A stretch of 6,579 bases of DNA from an uncultured Polaribacter sp. (GTDB lineage: Bacteria > Bacteroidota > Bacteroidia > Flavobacteriales > Flavobacteriaceae): assembly GCA_937936695.1 (NCBI GenBank), contig CALHCK010000174.1, positions 1 to 6,579 on the forward strand, written 5' to 3'. Made by a program: the position numbers and the translations under genes. This document shows, one piece after another, positions 1 to 6,579 of the stretch (positions within the stretch are counted from its first letter, which is position 1; every line of letters starts with the position of its first letter). The notes under the pieces were generated by a model, which saw only the letters and a list, made by a program, of their open reading frames with translations, searched no databases and was not told the origin of the DNA.

Positions 1-722
1 GCAATCATCCCTAATAAACGAGGTATTTCTTTATGAAAAGGCAAACTTAACTGTAAAGAAATAGCGGTTTTACGCAGTAACAAAATAGTTGCTAATATTG
101 CCATTACAATTTGTGCTATTACACTTGCATAGGCAGCTCCCCTTACATTCATTGCTGGTACAAAATCAGTTACACCATATACCAAAACAATATCTAAAAA
201 CACATTTAAAAGCGCTCCTACAATAGCAATAATCATTGGGTAAAAAGTGTTTTGCAATCCTCTAAAAGTACCAAATACAGCAAATACAAATAAAGAAAAC
301 GGAAATCCAAAAATTCTAATTTTAAAATAACTTATGCAATACTCTAAAACTTGACCCGAAGCATTGTAAAACTGAAAAATTTGTTTAGAAAAAGGATAAC
401 ATATAGCTAAAATTACAAAACTACAAACTACAATTATAGCTATTGCTTGGGCAGGTAACGTTTTAACATCATTTAATTTATTTGCTCCTACATACTGAGA
501 AATAATAGATGAAATTGCACTACGTATTTGCCCAAATACCCAAATTAACATAGATATAAACGCACCCACAATACCAACTGCAGCCAAACTTTCTGTAGCA
601 TTATTTTCTATATTACCAATAATTGCGGTATCTGTAATAGACAATAAAGGTTCTGCAATACCAGCTATTAAAGCAGGAATTGCTAGTTTATTTATATTAC
701 TGCTGCTTATACTTTTATCCAA
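1..722 (-). CDS. MATE-family efflux transporter (DinF/NorM-like), N-terminal half, cut by window edge
   Basis: Inner-membrane antiporter that exports drugs or other organic cations in exchange for Na+ or H+. About 240 N-terminal residues are present, against a usual MATE length of 440-460; the rest lies beyond the left edge, so this is not a biological truncation. Visible family marks are NKLAIPALIAGIAEPLLS in helix 1, then TDTAIIGN near residue 30 with the acidic residue (D31) typical of DinF-type members, the loop GTFRGLQNT near 151-159 followed by P, and LNVFLDIVLVYG near 172-183 followed by RGAAYASVIAQ. About six hydrophobic helices alternate with short loops. The start is set at TTG (722-720), giving M-DKSIS: an in-frame TAA lies at 737-735, no ATG or GTG lies between them, and the first in-frame ATG is codon 58, inside the conserved region. 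The family call is firm; the substrate is not predictable. Confidence 0.9.
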   Translation of the reverse strand, partial: MDKSISSSNINKLAIPALIAGIAEPLLSITDTAIIGNIENNATESLAAVGIVGAFISMLIWVFGQIRSAISSIISQYVGANKLNDVKTLPAQAIAIIVVCSFVILAICYPFSKQIFQFYNASGQVLEYCISYFKIRIFGFPFSLFVFAVFGTFRGLQNTFYPMIIAIVGALLNVFLDIVLVYGVTDFVPAMNVRGAAYASVIAQIVMAILATILLLRKTAISLQLSLPFHKEIPRLLGMI

Positions 723-737
723 AAAAATAGTTTTTTA

Positions 738-745
738 CAAAGGTA
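738..745 (-). promoter_or_regulatory. Bacteroidota-type -7 promoter box for the MATE gene
   Basis: Read on the minus strand this is TACCTTTG, an exact match to the TAnnTTTG -7 consensus recognised by the Bacteroidota primary sigma factor. It ends 15 bases before the TTG start at 722, so transcription would begin about 10 bases upstream of the start, giving a very short leader. The -33 region is only a weak match: TTTT lies 15-19 bases upstream of the box, not a clear TTG. The position in the 63-base gap between the AddB-like gene and the MATE gene suggests that MATE has its own promoter and does not depend only on read-through. Confidence 0.5.
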
Positions 746-785
746 CGCTTCTAAGAAACTAAAATGTTTTTTCTGTAATTAAATC

Positions 786-3512
786 TTAATATTTTAAATC
801 GGCAGGTTCTACAAAATCTACATTAATATCATAAATTTCATGAATATAAATTTTTATTTCTTCTATAAACTCCTCTAATTTTTCTGCAGTAATTACAACA
901 TCTGGCTTACGATAATTTGACGAAAAATTAACAGGTAAAAAACCACTATTTAAATTTTTAAAAGAATAAATACCTGCTTTTAATGGCTTATTAAAATCGT
1001 AGTTTTTACTTTTTGTGTATAAATATGCATATAACAAAACTTGTATTGCTTTTAAATGTTTCTCGTCTCTTAAGTCTTCTAGCTCTGGTACGCGCAAATT
1101 GGTGCTACTTACCATACCTGTTTTGTAATCTATAATACGTAACTCTCCATTTAACTCATCTACCCTATCTACCTGACCATGAATTTTAATAGGAAAATCA
1201 ATTCCTTCTATTTTAATAAAAGCAGCTAAGTTTTCTTCTGTTGCTATAATTTTTAATTGATTATTCTTATCACTTAACAACTCTTTTTCTTTATGTAAAA
1301 AATTAGTAACAAACCTATTAGCAACTTCAAAAATTAAACGATTTCTTCCTGTAAAAATATCTCCATTTTTAAATTCTATTTTAAAAAACTTTTCTACCAA
1401 TGCTCTCGCTTGTTTTTGCATGGTATCAATATCTGCTACCTGTAAAAATTTTCCTTTAAAAGGAATATACAGTTTGTCTAATGTTTCATGAACAACCGTA
1501 CCTAGAGTATTAAAAGCAATGGTTTCTTCAACATCATCAAACTCTTTTAACTGTAATACTTTTTGCTTGTAAAAAGAAATAGGATTGTATAAATAATTGG
1601 TTAAAGCAGACGGAGAAATTCCTTTTTTAGCCAACCCCTTTAAAATACCTAATACATTCTCGTCTTTTTTTATTTCTTTTAATGTAGATTTTTGAGTGAC
1701 CACTTTAGGAGAAATGATTTTTTGCTCAATATCTGTTCTTAACATTTCTAACTGAGTAACAAACCTACTTTTTTCTCCACTTCCAAAAACATCATGTTCT
1801 GTATTATAAATAATAAATACATTTTTGGCTCTTTGTAATAATCTAAAAAAGTGATACGAAAAAATAGCATCTTTTTCTCTATAAGTTGGTAAACCAAATT
1901 CTATTTTAACATCAAAAGGAATAAACGAATTTTGCTGACTACTAGCAGGCAATACACCTTCGTTTGTAGATATTAAAATTAAATTTTCAAAATCTAAAAC
2001 CCTAGTTTCTAACATTCCCATTAACTGCAAACCTCTTAAAGGTTCTCCTTGAAAAGACAAACTTTCTGAGTTTATTAATTGCTTAAAAAAGAGCGCCAAT
2101 GTTTTTAAATCTGGAAAATATTTAAACTCGTTTTGCAATGTTTTTAACTGGTTAAAAATAGTATAAAAACGAAATAAATACTCTTTTTCTAGTACCGTTA
2201 TATCTTCTTTTAAAAAGTCTATTAATTTTAAAACTCGGTTTATAAATTGATTAATACTTGTATAAGGTTTAAAAATTGCTACTAGCGTTTTATCAGAATT
2301 TTCTAATAATTTTTCTATTAATTCTGTTGGTATAAAAGTTTGATTTTGTTTTGCTATTTCATCTGAAAACAACTCTATATCTAACACTAATTTATATATA
2401 GAAGGGTGCTTTAAAAAACGAATTACATCTTTGTGATAAAATTCGTTTACACTACTTTTTTGTAATTTTTCTTGAGAAAGAAATAAGTTAAATATGTCTA
2501 ATATTAAATTGGTTGTAGGAACATCTTTTAACGGATACCCCATTGTTATATTAATAGCGTTTATATTTCTTGGCAAAGAATTTAACGTTACTGGCAACAA
2601 TGTTTCATCTGCTAAAACTAGAGCTGTATTTTTAAAATCTGTAATGGATTCTAAAATTTCTCCGGCATATTTTATTTGCGTTATATTTTTAGAAGCACCA
2701 ATTACTTGTATGTTTTTTTCTGATGAAAATGAATTACCAAGTGTTTTAATATCATTTTTCTCGTAATACCTCCATGTAGATTTGTATTTTCTTATAAACT
2801 TTCCTGCCTGATGGTTGTCTTTAAAAAACGTTTGGTCTATGTCCCAATAAATCTCTGAATTATTGTTTTCTAAAACTTTCTGAAACAACAATTCTTCTGC
2901 TTTATTTAACGCATTAAAACCTATAAAAAAAAGCTGTTTATTTTTATGTTTCTCTAAATAGTTATCTATGTTAGAACAAGCTTCTCTGTAAATTAACCCT
3001 TGGTAACCAATCTTTTTTTGTTTTAAAAATTGATAAAATGCAGTATAATATGCATTTAATTTTTCTAAAAAAGAGTAATGATCTTTAATTAATTCTGTTT
3101 CCTTAAACTCCCCTTTTACAGACCATTTTTTTAATCGTTGTATATCTCTTAAATAAATAAAAATATCTTTTGTATTAATTAAATGCTGATCTATTTCATT
3201 AAAATCTTGTAAAACTGTAAACGCCCAAGATGCAAAAACATCAAAAGTTACCGCGTCTTTTTCTAATGACTTGTAAATTGTGTAAAAATGGAATAACAAC
3301 TGAATGCTGTCTGCCTTTTCTATACCAGATACATTGCATATAAATTGCTCTACATTTATAATCTCTGGCAAAAAACCAAAACTAATTTTATCTTTAAGCG
3401 TCTGTTTTACAAACACTTTTGCTCTTTGAGATGGTAATACAAAAATTACATCCTGAAAAGATGTTGTTGTTTTTAAAATATCGTCTAGGGTCTCTGAAAT
3501 AAAAGATTGCAT
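786..3512 (-). CDS. AddB-like PD-(D/E)XK nuclease / inactivated helicase subunit
   Basis: Likely the nuclease and scanning subunit of an AddAB/RecBCD-type complex that resects double-strand breaks for recombination. The product is 908 residues. The N-terminal part is a degenerate UvrD-like helicase: it opens with VIFVLPSQRAK (about 22-32), where AddB proteins usually carry an ATP-binding loop, and no GKT/S loop is present. LETRVLDFE (501-509) and NEGVLP (517-522) match the conserved C-terminal helicase region of AddB. The nuclease domain follows SPSALTNY (633-640) and is complete: H675 in GTVVHETLD, D782 in GQVDRVDE, D795 and K797 in DYKTG, and Q824/Y828 in IQVLLYAY. The D-D spacing of 13 residues equals that of E. 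coli RecB. The protein has only two cysteines (59 and 179), so the four-cysteine Fe-S staple of classical AddB cannot form. An in-frame TTG sits just before the chosen ATG. No AddA-type helicase gene is in the window. Confidence 0.88.
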   Translation of the reverse strand: MQSFISETLDDILKTTTSFQDVIFVLPSQRAKVFVKQTLKDKISFGFLPEIINVEQFICNVSGIEKADSIQLLFHFYTIYKSLEKDAVTFDVFASWAFTVLQDFNEIDQHLINTKDIFIYLRDIQRLKKWSVKGEFKETELIKDHYSFLEKLNAYYTAFYQFLKQKKIGYQGLIYREACSNIDNYLEKHKNKQLFFIGFNALNKAEELLFQKVLENNNSEIYWDIDQTFFKDNHQAGKFIRKYKSTWRYYEKNDIKTLGNSFSSEKNIQVIGASKNITQIKYAGEILESITDFKNTALVLADETLLPVTLNSLPRNINAINITMGYPLKDVPTTNLILDIFNLFLSQEKLQKSSVNEFYHKDVIRFLKHPSIYKLVLDIELFSDEIAKQNQTFIPTELIEKLLENSDKTLVAIFKPYTSINQFINRVLKLIDFLKEDITVLEKEYLFRFYTIFNQLKTLQNEFKYFPDLKTLALFFKQLINSESLSFQGEPLRGLQLMGMLETRVLDFENLILISTNEGVLPASSQQNSFIPFDVKIEFGLPTYREKDAIFSYHFFRLLQRAKNVFIIYNTEHDVFGSGEKSRFVTQLEMLRTDIEQKIISPKVVTQKSTLKEIKKDENVLGILKGLAKKGISPSALTNYLYNPISFYKQKVLQLKEFDDVEETIAFNTLGTVVHETLDKLYIPFKGKFLQVADIDTMQKQARALVEKFFKIEFKNGDIFTGRNRLIFEVANRFVTNFLHKEKELLSDKNNQLKIIATEENLAAFIKIEGIDFPIKIHGQVDRVDELNGELRIIDYKTGMVSSTNLRVPELEDLRDEKHLKAIQVLLYAYLYTKSKNYDFNKPLKAGIYSFKNLNSGFLPVNFSSNYRKPDVVITAEKLEEFIEEIKIYIHEIYDINVDFVEPADLKY

Positions 3513-3591
3513 CAATTTTTTGGGATGAATTAGAAATTCTAAATTACAAAAACTTACTTTTATACCTCTTTTAATCGTTAAATTATTTTAG
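3513..3591. promoter_or_regulatory. Divergent intergenic region, expected to hold two opposing promoters
   Basis: The 79 bases between the divergent AddB-like and nitrilase genes must carry start signals for the nitrilase and probably for the AddB-like gene. No exact TAnnTTTG box is seen on either strand. The nearest are TACTTTTA (3555-3562, plus strand) for the nitrilase and, on the minus strand, a TAAGTTTT stretch for the AddB-like gene, each with an imperfect last base. Neither start has a Shine-Dalgarno sequence, as is usual in Bacteroidota. The role is inferred from gene orientation more than from a clear motif. Confidence 0.3.
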
Positions 3592-4374
3592 ATGCAAAAT
3601 GAATTAAACATCGTAGGCATACAAACAAATTTGACTTGGGAAAATCCTGAAAAAAACAGACTTTTTTTCGAAAAAGAAATAAACAAACTCTCTAAAAATA
3701 CAGATATTGTTGTTTTACCCGAACTATTTTCTACTGGTTTTACAATGTTTCCGGAGAAAGTTGCTGAAAAAATGGACGGTATTACAGTGTTATGGATGCA
3801 AAAAATAGCAAACAAAAATAATATTGCTCTTGTTGGTAGTTTGGTAATTTCTGAAAACAATAATTATTACAACCGTTTACTTTTTGTATATCCTTCTAAA
3901 AAAATAGTAACTTATAACAAAAGACATTCTTTTACTTTAGCTGGTGAAGATTTAGTATATACTTCTGGCGAACAAAAATGTATTATCGATTTTAAAGGTT
4001 GGAAAATTTGCCCCTTAATATGTTACGATTTACGTTTTCCGGTATGGTCTAGAAACAAAGAAAATTACGATGTTTTAATTTATGTAGCAAATTGGCCTTC
4101 TGTAAGAATACAAGCTTGGAACACACTTTTAAAAGCACGTGCTATAGAAAATATTAGTTATGTTATTGGTGTAAACAGAGTAGGCACAGATGCTAATAAG
4201 CATTCGTATTCTGGAAACTCTATAGCTATTGATTTTTTAGGTGATGATTTGGCTAGTTTGCAAGAAAATGAAGCTGGAATTATACAAACAACATTATTAA
4301 AAACAAATTTACAAGACACTAGAAAAAAATTAGGCTTTTTAAATGATATGGATAATTTTAAAATTAATATTTAA
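3592..4374 (+). CDS. Nitrilase-superfamily amidohydrolase, YafV/omega-amidase type
   Basis: A cytoplasmic carbon-nitrogen hydrolase of 260 residues, the usual length for this branch. The Glu-Lys-Cys triad is visible: E44 in VVLPELFSTGF, K110 in TYNKRHSFTLAGE and the nucleophile C144 in LICYDLRFPVWSRN. E119 in the AGED motif is the usual accessory glutamate. NRVGTDANKHSYSGNS (195-210) closely resembles the YafV/Nit2 omega-amidase branch. Those enzymes hydrolyse 2-oxoglutaramate or 2-oxosuccinamate to the 2-oxo acid and ammonia, clearing the by-product of glutamine- or asparagine-dependent transaminases, including that of methionine salvage. The start is secure because an in-frame TAG lies directly before the ATG. 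It is transcribed alone, divergent from the AddB-like gene and convergent with the desaturase; no aminotransferase gene is adjacent. The superfamily is certain, the substrate is inferred. Confidence 0.92.
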   Translation: MQNELNIVGIQTNLTWENPEKNRLFFEKEINKLSKNTDIVVLPELFSTGFTMFPEKVAEKMDGITVLWMQKIANKNNIALVGSLVISENNNYYNRLLFVYPSKKIVTYNKRHSFTLAGEDLVYTSGEQKCIIDFKGWKICPLICYDLRFPVWSRNKENYDVLIYVANWPSVRIQAWNTLLKARAIENISYVIGVNRVGTDANKHSYSGNSIAIDFLGDDLASLQENEAGIIQTTLLKTNLQDTRKKLGFLNDMDNFKINI

Positions 4375-4380
4375 AATTAA

Positions 4381-4409
4381 AAAACCTCTTAGAATATCTA
4401 AGAGGTTTT
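4381..4409. terminator. Bidirectional rho-independent terminator between converging genes
   Basis: A perfect 13-bp inverted repeat (AAAACCTCTTAGA at 4381-4393 and its complement at 4397-4409) closes an ATA loop. It starts 7 bases after the nitrilase stop and ends 21 bases from the desaturase stop. On the plus strand the stem ends in TTTT, followed after CAC by a further T-run; on the minus strand the A-run at 4379-4384 gives an uninterrupted T-run of six. It can therefore end transcription from both directions. Confidence 0.88.
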
Positions 4410-4430
4410 CACTTTTTATTTTTAAAATGA

Positions 4431-5414
4431 TTAACTTGGTTGAATCATCCATTTAAATTTAAAATCTGTATCTGGTACCGTAATTCTTTCTGTAATTCTA
4501 TACATTCTATCTGGTAACTTCATTAGATAATCACGTGCTTTTTCTGCTTCTGGAGTTAAACCAGTAATTTTATCTATTTCCCAAGCTTCATTTAATTTTC
4601 TTAAGATGTCTACATAATCAAAACCTGTGTACACACCTACTCTTTGTGCTACCACAGAAAAATCGTCAAACAAACTACTTTTTGTATTAAAAGACTCTCT
4701 TAAATGCATTGCAGGCATTACAATTTTATATTTCATCATGTGCTGAAAAGCCAACATCATTTCACTAGGATCTATTTTAAAAATCTCTCTTACAAAATCT
4801 GTATATGCTTTATGATGACGCATCTCATCACCAGCAATAATTTTAGACATTTTAGCCAACGCTTTATGTCCTTTTTTACGAGCAATTTTTGCAACGTTGT
4901 TATGAGAAATGTATGTTGCTAATTCTTGAAAACTAGTATAAACAAAGTTTTTATAAGGGTCTGTAGAAGTACCAATATCAAAACCATCTGCAATTAAATG
5001 TTGTGTAGATATTTCTACTTCTCTCATATTTACACGTCCAGATAAGTATAAATATTTGTTTAAAACATCTCCATGTCTATTTTCTTCAGCTGTCCAAGCT
5101 CTTACCCATTTAGCCCAACTATTGTCTGGGTCTTGAGACACTCCGTCTAAATCTAACAACCAAGATTCATAAGTTGGTAAAGCTTCTTCTGTAATAGTAT
5201 CTCCAACTAAAACAATCCAAAAATCATCATGTAATTCTTTAGATAGCTCTCTTATTTCTTCTACTTCTGGTATAAAAGTATCTTTTTGAGAATGAGGCAA
5301 AAAATCTGTTGGTTGCCACACTTTTTCTGGAGTAATTAAATATTTATCTACAAAGCTTTGCATCCTTTTTTCAAGGTTTAGCATTACTTCTAATCGTACA
5401 TTTTTTACAGACAT
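4431..5414 (-). CDS. Acyl-ACP desaturase (plant stearoyl-ACP type, soluble di-iron)
   Basis: A soluble ferritin-like di-iron oxygenase of 327 residues that uses O2 and reduced ferredoxin to insert a cis double bond into acyl-ACP, typically delta-9 in the plant family. All six iron ligands known from the castor enzyme are present: E76 in DTITEEALPTY, E111 and H114 in WTAEENRHGD, E164 in YTSFQELATYISH, and E197 and H200 in AGDEMRHH. LNKYLYLSGRVNMR after the second ligand group is also strongly shared with plant desaturases. It is the last gene of the minus-strand operon, 5 bases after the acyltransferase stop, and ends at the shared terminator. The ATG at 5414 is preferred; a second in-frame ATG at codon 11 is less likely because the N-terminal VRLEVM segment looks like family sequence. 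No ferredoxin gene is in the window. Chain length and double-bond position cannot be read from the sequence. Confidence 0.95.
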   Translation of the reverse strand: MSVKNVRLEVMLNLEKRMQSFVDKYLITPEKVWQPTDFLPHSQKDTFIPEVEEIRELSKELHDDFWIVLVGDTITEEALPTYESWLLDLDGVSQDPDNSWAKWVRAWTAEENRHGDVLNKYLYLSGRVNMREVEISTQHLIADGFDIGTSTDPYKNFVYTSFQELATYISHNNVAKIARKKGHKALAKMSKIIAGDEMRHHKAYTDFVREIFKIDPSEMMLAFQHMMKYKIVMPAMHLRESFNTKSSLFDDFSVVAQRVGVYTGFDYVDILRKLNEAWEIDKITGLTPEAEKARDYLMKLPDRMYRITERITVPDTDFKFKWMIQPS

Positions 5415-5419
5415 AATGT

Positions 5420-6148
5420 TTATTTTATGTGTTCTTTTATTACTGATTCTGTTTTTTCTAACAATTCGTTAAAAGGCATAGAATCTATTTTTATTGGTTG
5501 ATGGGTAGTAATAGTTATCGGACTACCTAAACCTAATGGAAATTTTCCGTATTTAAAAACTTTCCATGAATTATTTATCGTTAAGGGCACAACATACCCT
5601 TCTTTATTAAATTTTGTTAGCACTTTTAAGCCATTAGATGCAAATTCTTTAGGTTTACCATCTCTACTTCTTGTTCCTTCAGGAAAAATAACTCCTCCCC
5701 ATTTATTTTGCTTAATGCGTTTTGCAAACTCCATTAAGGTGCTTATTGCTTGTTTTGGATCTGTTCTATTAATTAAAGCAGACCCACCTTTTTTAAGATT
5801 ATAAGACACACTTGGTATGCCTTTACCTAACTCTATTTTTGCCACAAATTTAGGGTGGTATTTTCTAAAAAACCAACCTAAAGGCGGAATATCAAATGTA
5901 GATTGATGATTGGATACAAACACCAATGTACTTTTTTCGGGTAGCTTATGCGAATTTATTAAACGTATTGGCACCCCTATAATTAACATAGATTTTACCA
6001 AAAAAAAATTTAATGCATCTACAACTTTAGCATGTGCATTTGCACCAAAAATAGTTGCAGCTAACCATTGTAATGGTTGAAAAATTACTAAAATTAAAAA
6101 AAACACCAATATAAAAATTGGTGATAATATGTAACTTAACAACTTCAT
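5420..6148 (-). CDS. plsC: 1-acyl-sn-glycerol-3-phosphate acyltransferase (PlsC family)
   Basis: A membrane-bound acyltransferase of 242 residues that makes phosphatidic acid from lysophosphatidic acid and acyl-ACP or acyl-CoA. An N-terminal hydrophobic segment (about 5-35) anchors it in the inner membrane. The four LPLAT blocks are in order: NHQSTFDIP (80-88) with the catalytic H81 and D86; KIELGKGIP (104-112); FPEGTRS (155-161), which binds the glycerophosphate; and VVPLTINN (186-193). The gene starts 1 base after the stop of the 4-TM gene and ends 5 bases before the desaturase, so translational coupling is likely. The desaturase neighbour supports a role in building unsaturated membrane lipids. 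PlsC-like paralogues in Bacteroidota can also acylate other lysolipids, such as lyso-ornithine or lyso-glycine lipids, so the exact acceptor is an inference. Confidence 0.92.
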   Translation of the reverse strand: MKLLSYILSPIFILVFFLILVIFQPLQWLAATIFGANAHAKVVDALNFFLVKSMLIIGVPIRLINSHKLPEKSTLVFVSNHQSTFDIPPLGWFFRKYHPKFVAKIELGKGIPSVSYNLKKGGSALINRTDPKQAISTLMEFAKRIKQNKWGGVIFPEGTRSRDGKPKEFASNGLKVLTKFNKEGYVVPLTINNSWKVFKYGKFPLGLGSPITITTHQPIKIDSMPFNELLEKTESVIKEHIK

Positions 6149-6149
6149 C

Positions 6150-6572
6150 TTAAAACCAATTACTCCAAGGAATTCTTGATAAAATCATAAGTAATGCAAT
6201 ACCATAAAAAATTGCAAACGTTTTAAACTTTGCTGTACTTTCTGTTTTCTTTTTATGTTTAGACCAACCTATTGTAATTAAAACAATAGCTAAAATCATA
6301 AAAGTAGGATGTTCTACCGCTAATAATCTAGTTGCTTTTGTTCCCATTACCTCTGCCGCATTACTTTTTAATGCTTTGTACCAAGGAGACATAAAATACC
6401 ACCCTAAACCAATTAATAATTGAATATGAGAAACAATTAAAGTAAACAAACCAAGACGTAAATCTTTATCTGTAAATTCTCTTTTTTTACTAAGACCTAT
6501 TATTGAATTTATAACTGTAAAAACTAATATAGCTAATACTACATATGCCCAATAAGAGTGGATATCTTTCAT
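6150..6572 (-). CDS. Small four-helix membrane protein with conserved-looking histidines ('cytochrome B'-like, function unknown)
   Basis: An integral membrane protein of 140 residues with four predicted helices, near 8-26, 38-60, 85-104 and 115-133. Histidines occur at positions 5, 49 (mid helix 2), 88 (start of helix 3) and 106 (end of helix 3), and the C-terminus ends in SRIPWSNWF. From memory, similar short proteins in Flavobacteriaceae carry the label 'cytochrome B', sometimes a plainly wrong ribosomal label; no function is established that I know of. There is no CXXCH motif, so any heme would be b-type with histidine ligands, which is only a possibility. It is the first visible gene of the operon with plsC and the acyl-ACP desaturase; its stop lies 1 base before the plsC start. 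Only 7 bases precede the ATG, so the promoter and any earlier operon genes lie outside the window. Confidence 0.82.
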   Translation of the reverse strand: MKDIHSYWAYVVLAILVFTVINSIIGLSKKREFTDKDLRLGLFTLIVSHIQLLIGLGWYFMSPWYKALKSNAAEVMGTKATRLLAVEHPTFMILAIVLITIGWSKHKKKTESTAKFKTFAIFYGIALLMILSRIPWSNWF

Positions 6573-6579
6573 GATATTT

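Noticed and set aside
1767..1784. GSGEKS in the AddB-like protein as a possible Walker A loop
   Set aside because: It lacks the GxxxxGKT/S spacing and lies at about residues 577-582, far from the N-terminal position of an ATP-binding loop. It is followed by SRFVTQL, which fits an ordinary structural segment before the nuclease domain.
2494..2766. Plus-strand open frame of 90 codons inside the AddB-like gene
   Set aside because: It is antisense to a coding region that is continuous and family-like throughout, and its product has no recognisable motif. It is a chance frame in AT-rich sequence.
3513..3515. In-frame TTG just upstream of the ATG as the start of the AddB-like gene
   Set aside because: The directly following ATG at 3512 is the stronger start codon, and the TTG adds only one residue with no supporting signal.
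3588..3860. Minus-strand open frame of 90 codons over the start of the nitrilase gene
   Set aside because: It lies opposite the conserved N-terminus of the nitrilase, including the catalytic glutamate region, and has no independent support.
4704..4922. Plus-strand open frame of 72 codons inside the desaturase gene
   Set aside because: It is antisense to the iron-ligand region of the desaturase. The Cys/His-rich look of its product comes from the complementary codons and is not a metal-binding motif with regular spacing.
1..6579. Mobile element, CRISPR array, tRNA/rRNA, prophage or defence island
   Set aside because: There are no transposase, integrase or phage genes, no spaced direct repeats, no cloverleaf or rRNA sequence and no terminal inverted repeats. 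The AddB-like nuclease is a repair-type protein with no defence partners around it. Base composition looks even across the window.

Overview
This is a strongly AT-rich chromosomal segment, most likely from a marine member of the Flavobacteriaceae (Bacteroidota). Evidence for that: the codon use is AT-rich throughout, starts lack Shine-Dalgarno sequences, one gene is preceded by a TAnnTTTG promoter box, and the proteins are of types familiar in this family (an AddB-like PD-(D/E)XK protein without Walker A, a plant-type acyl-ACP desaturase, and a four-helix membrane protein often labelled 'cytochrome B'). The genus cannot be fixed from the sequence alone. Genes fill almost all of the window, and the longest gap is about 80 bases.

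Layout from left to right. (1) Positions 1-722, minus strand: the N-terminal half of a MATE-family multidrug/Na+ antiporter that runs off the left edge. It apparently starts at TTG and sits behind a TACCTTTG promoter box. (2) Positions 786-3512, minus strand: a 908-residue AddB-like double-strand-break repair protein. It has an intact RecB-family nuclease domain but no N-terminal ATP-binding loop and no Fe-S cysteines. (3) Positions 3513-3591: a short divergent intergenic region. (4) Positions 3592-4374, plus strand: a nitrilase-superfamily amidohydrolase of the YafV/omega-amidase type. (5) Positions 4381-4409: a perfect 13-bp hairpin that can act as a bidirectional terminator between converging genes. 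(6) Positions 6572 down to 4431, minus strand: a tight three-gene operon encoding a 4-TM membrane protein, a PlsC-type 1-acylglycerol-3-phosphate acyltransferase and a di-iron acyl-ACP desaturase, with gaps of 1 and 5 bases.

The right-hand operon is a coherent membrane-lipid unit. The desaturase introduces a double bond into acyl-ACP, and PlsC transfers acyl chains onto lysophosphatidate. The 4-TM protein may be a membrane or redox partner, but its role is unknown. The other genes look like separate housekeeping units: drug/cation export, recombinational repair, and repair of the glutamine-transamination product.

I found no mobile element, CRISPR array, RNA gene, prophage or clear new system. 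The points most worth a second look are the unusual AddB-like protein, the histidine-bearing 4-TM protein in the lipid operon, and the TTG start of the MATE gene.
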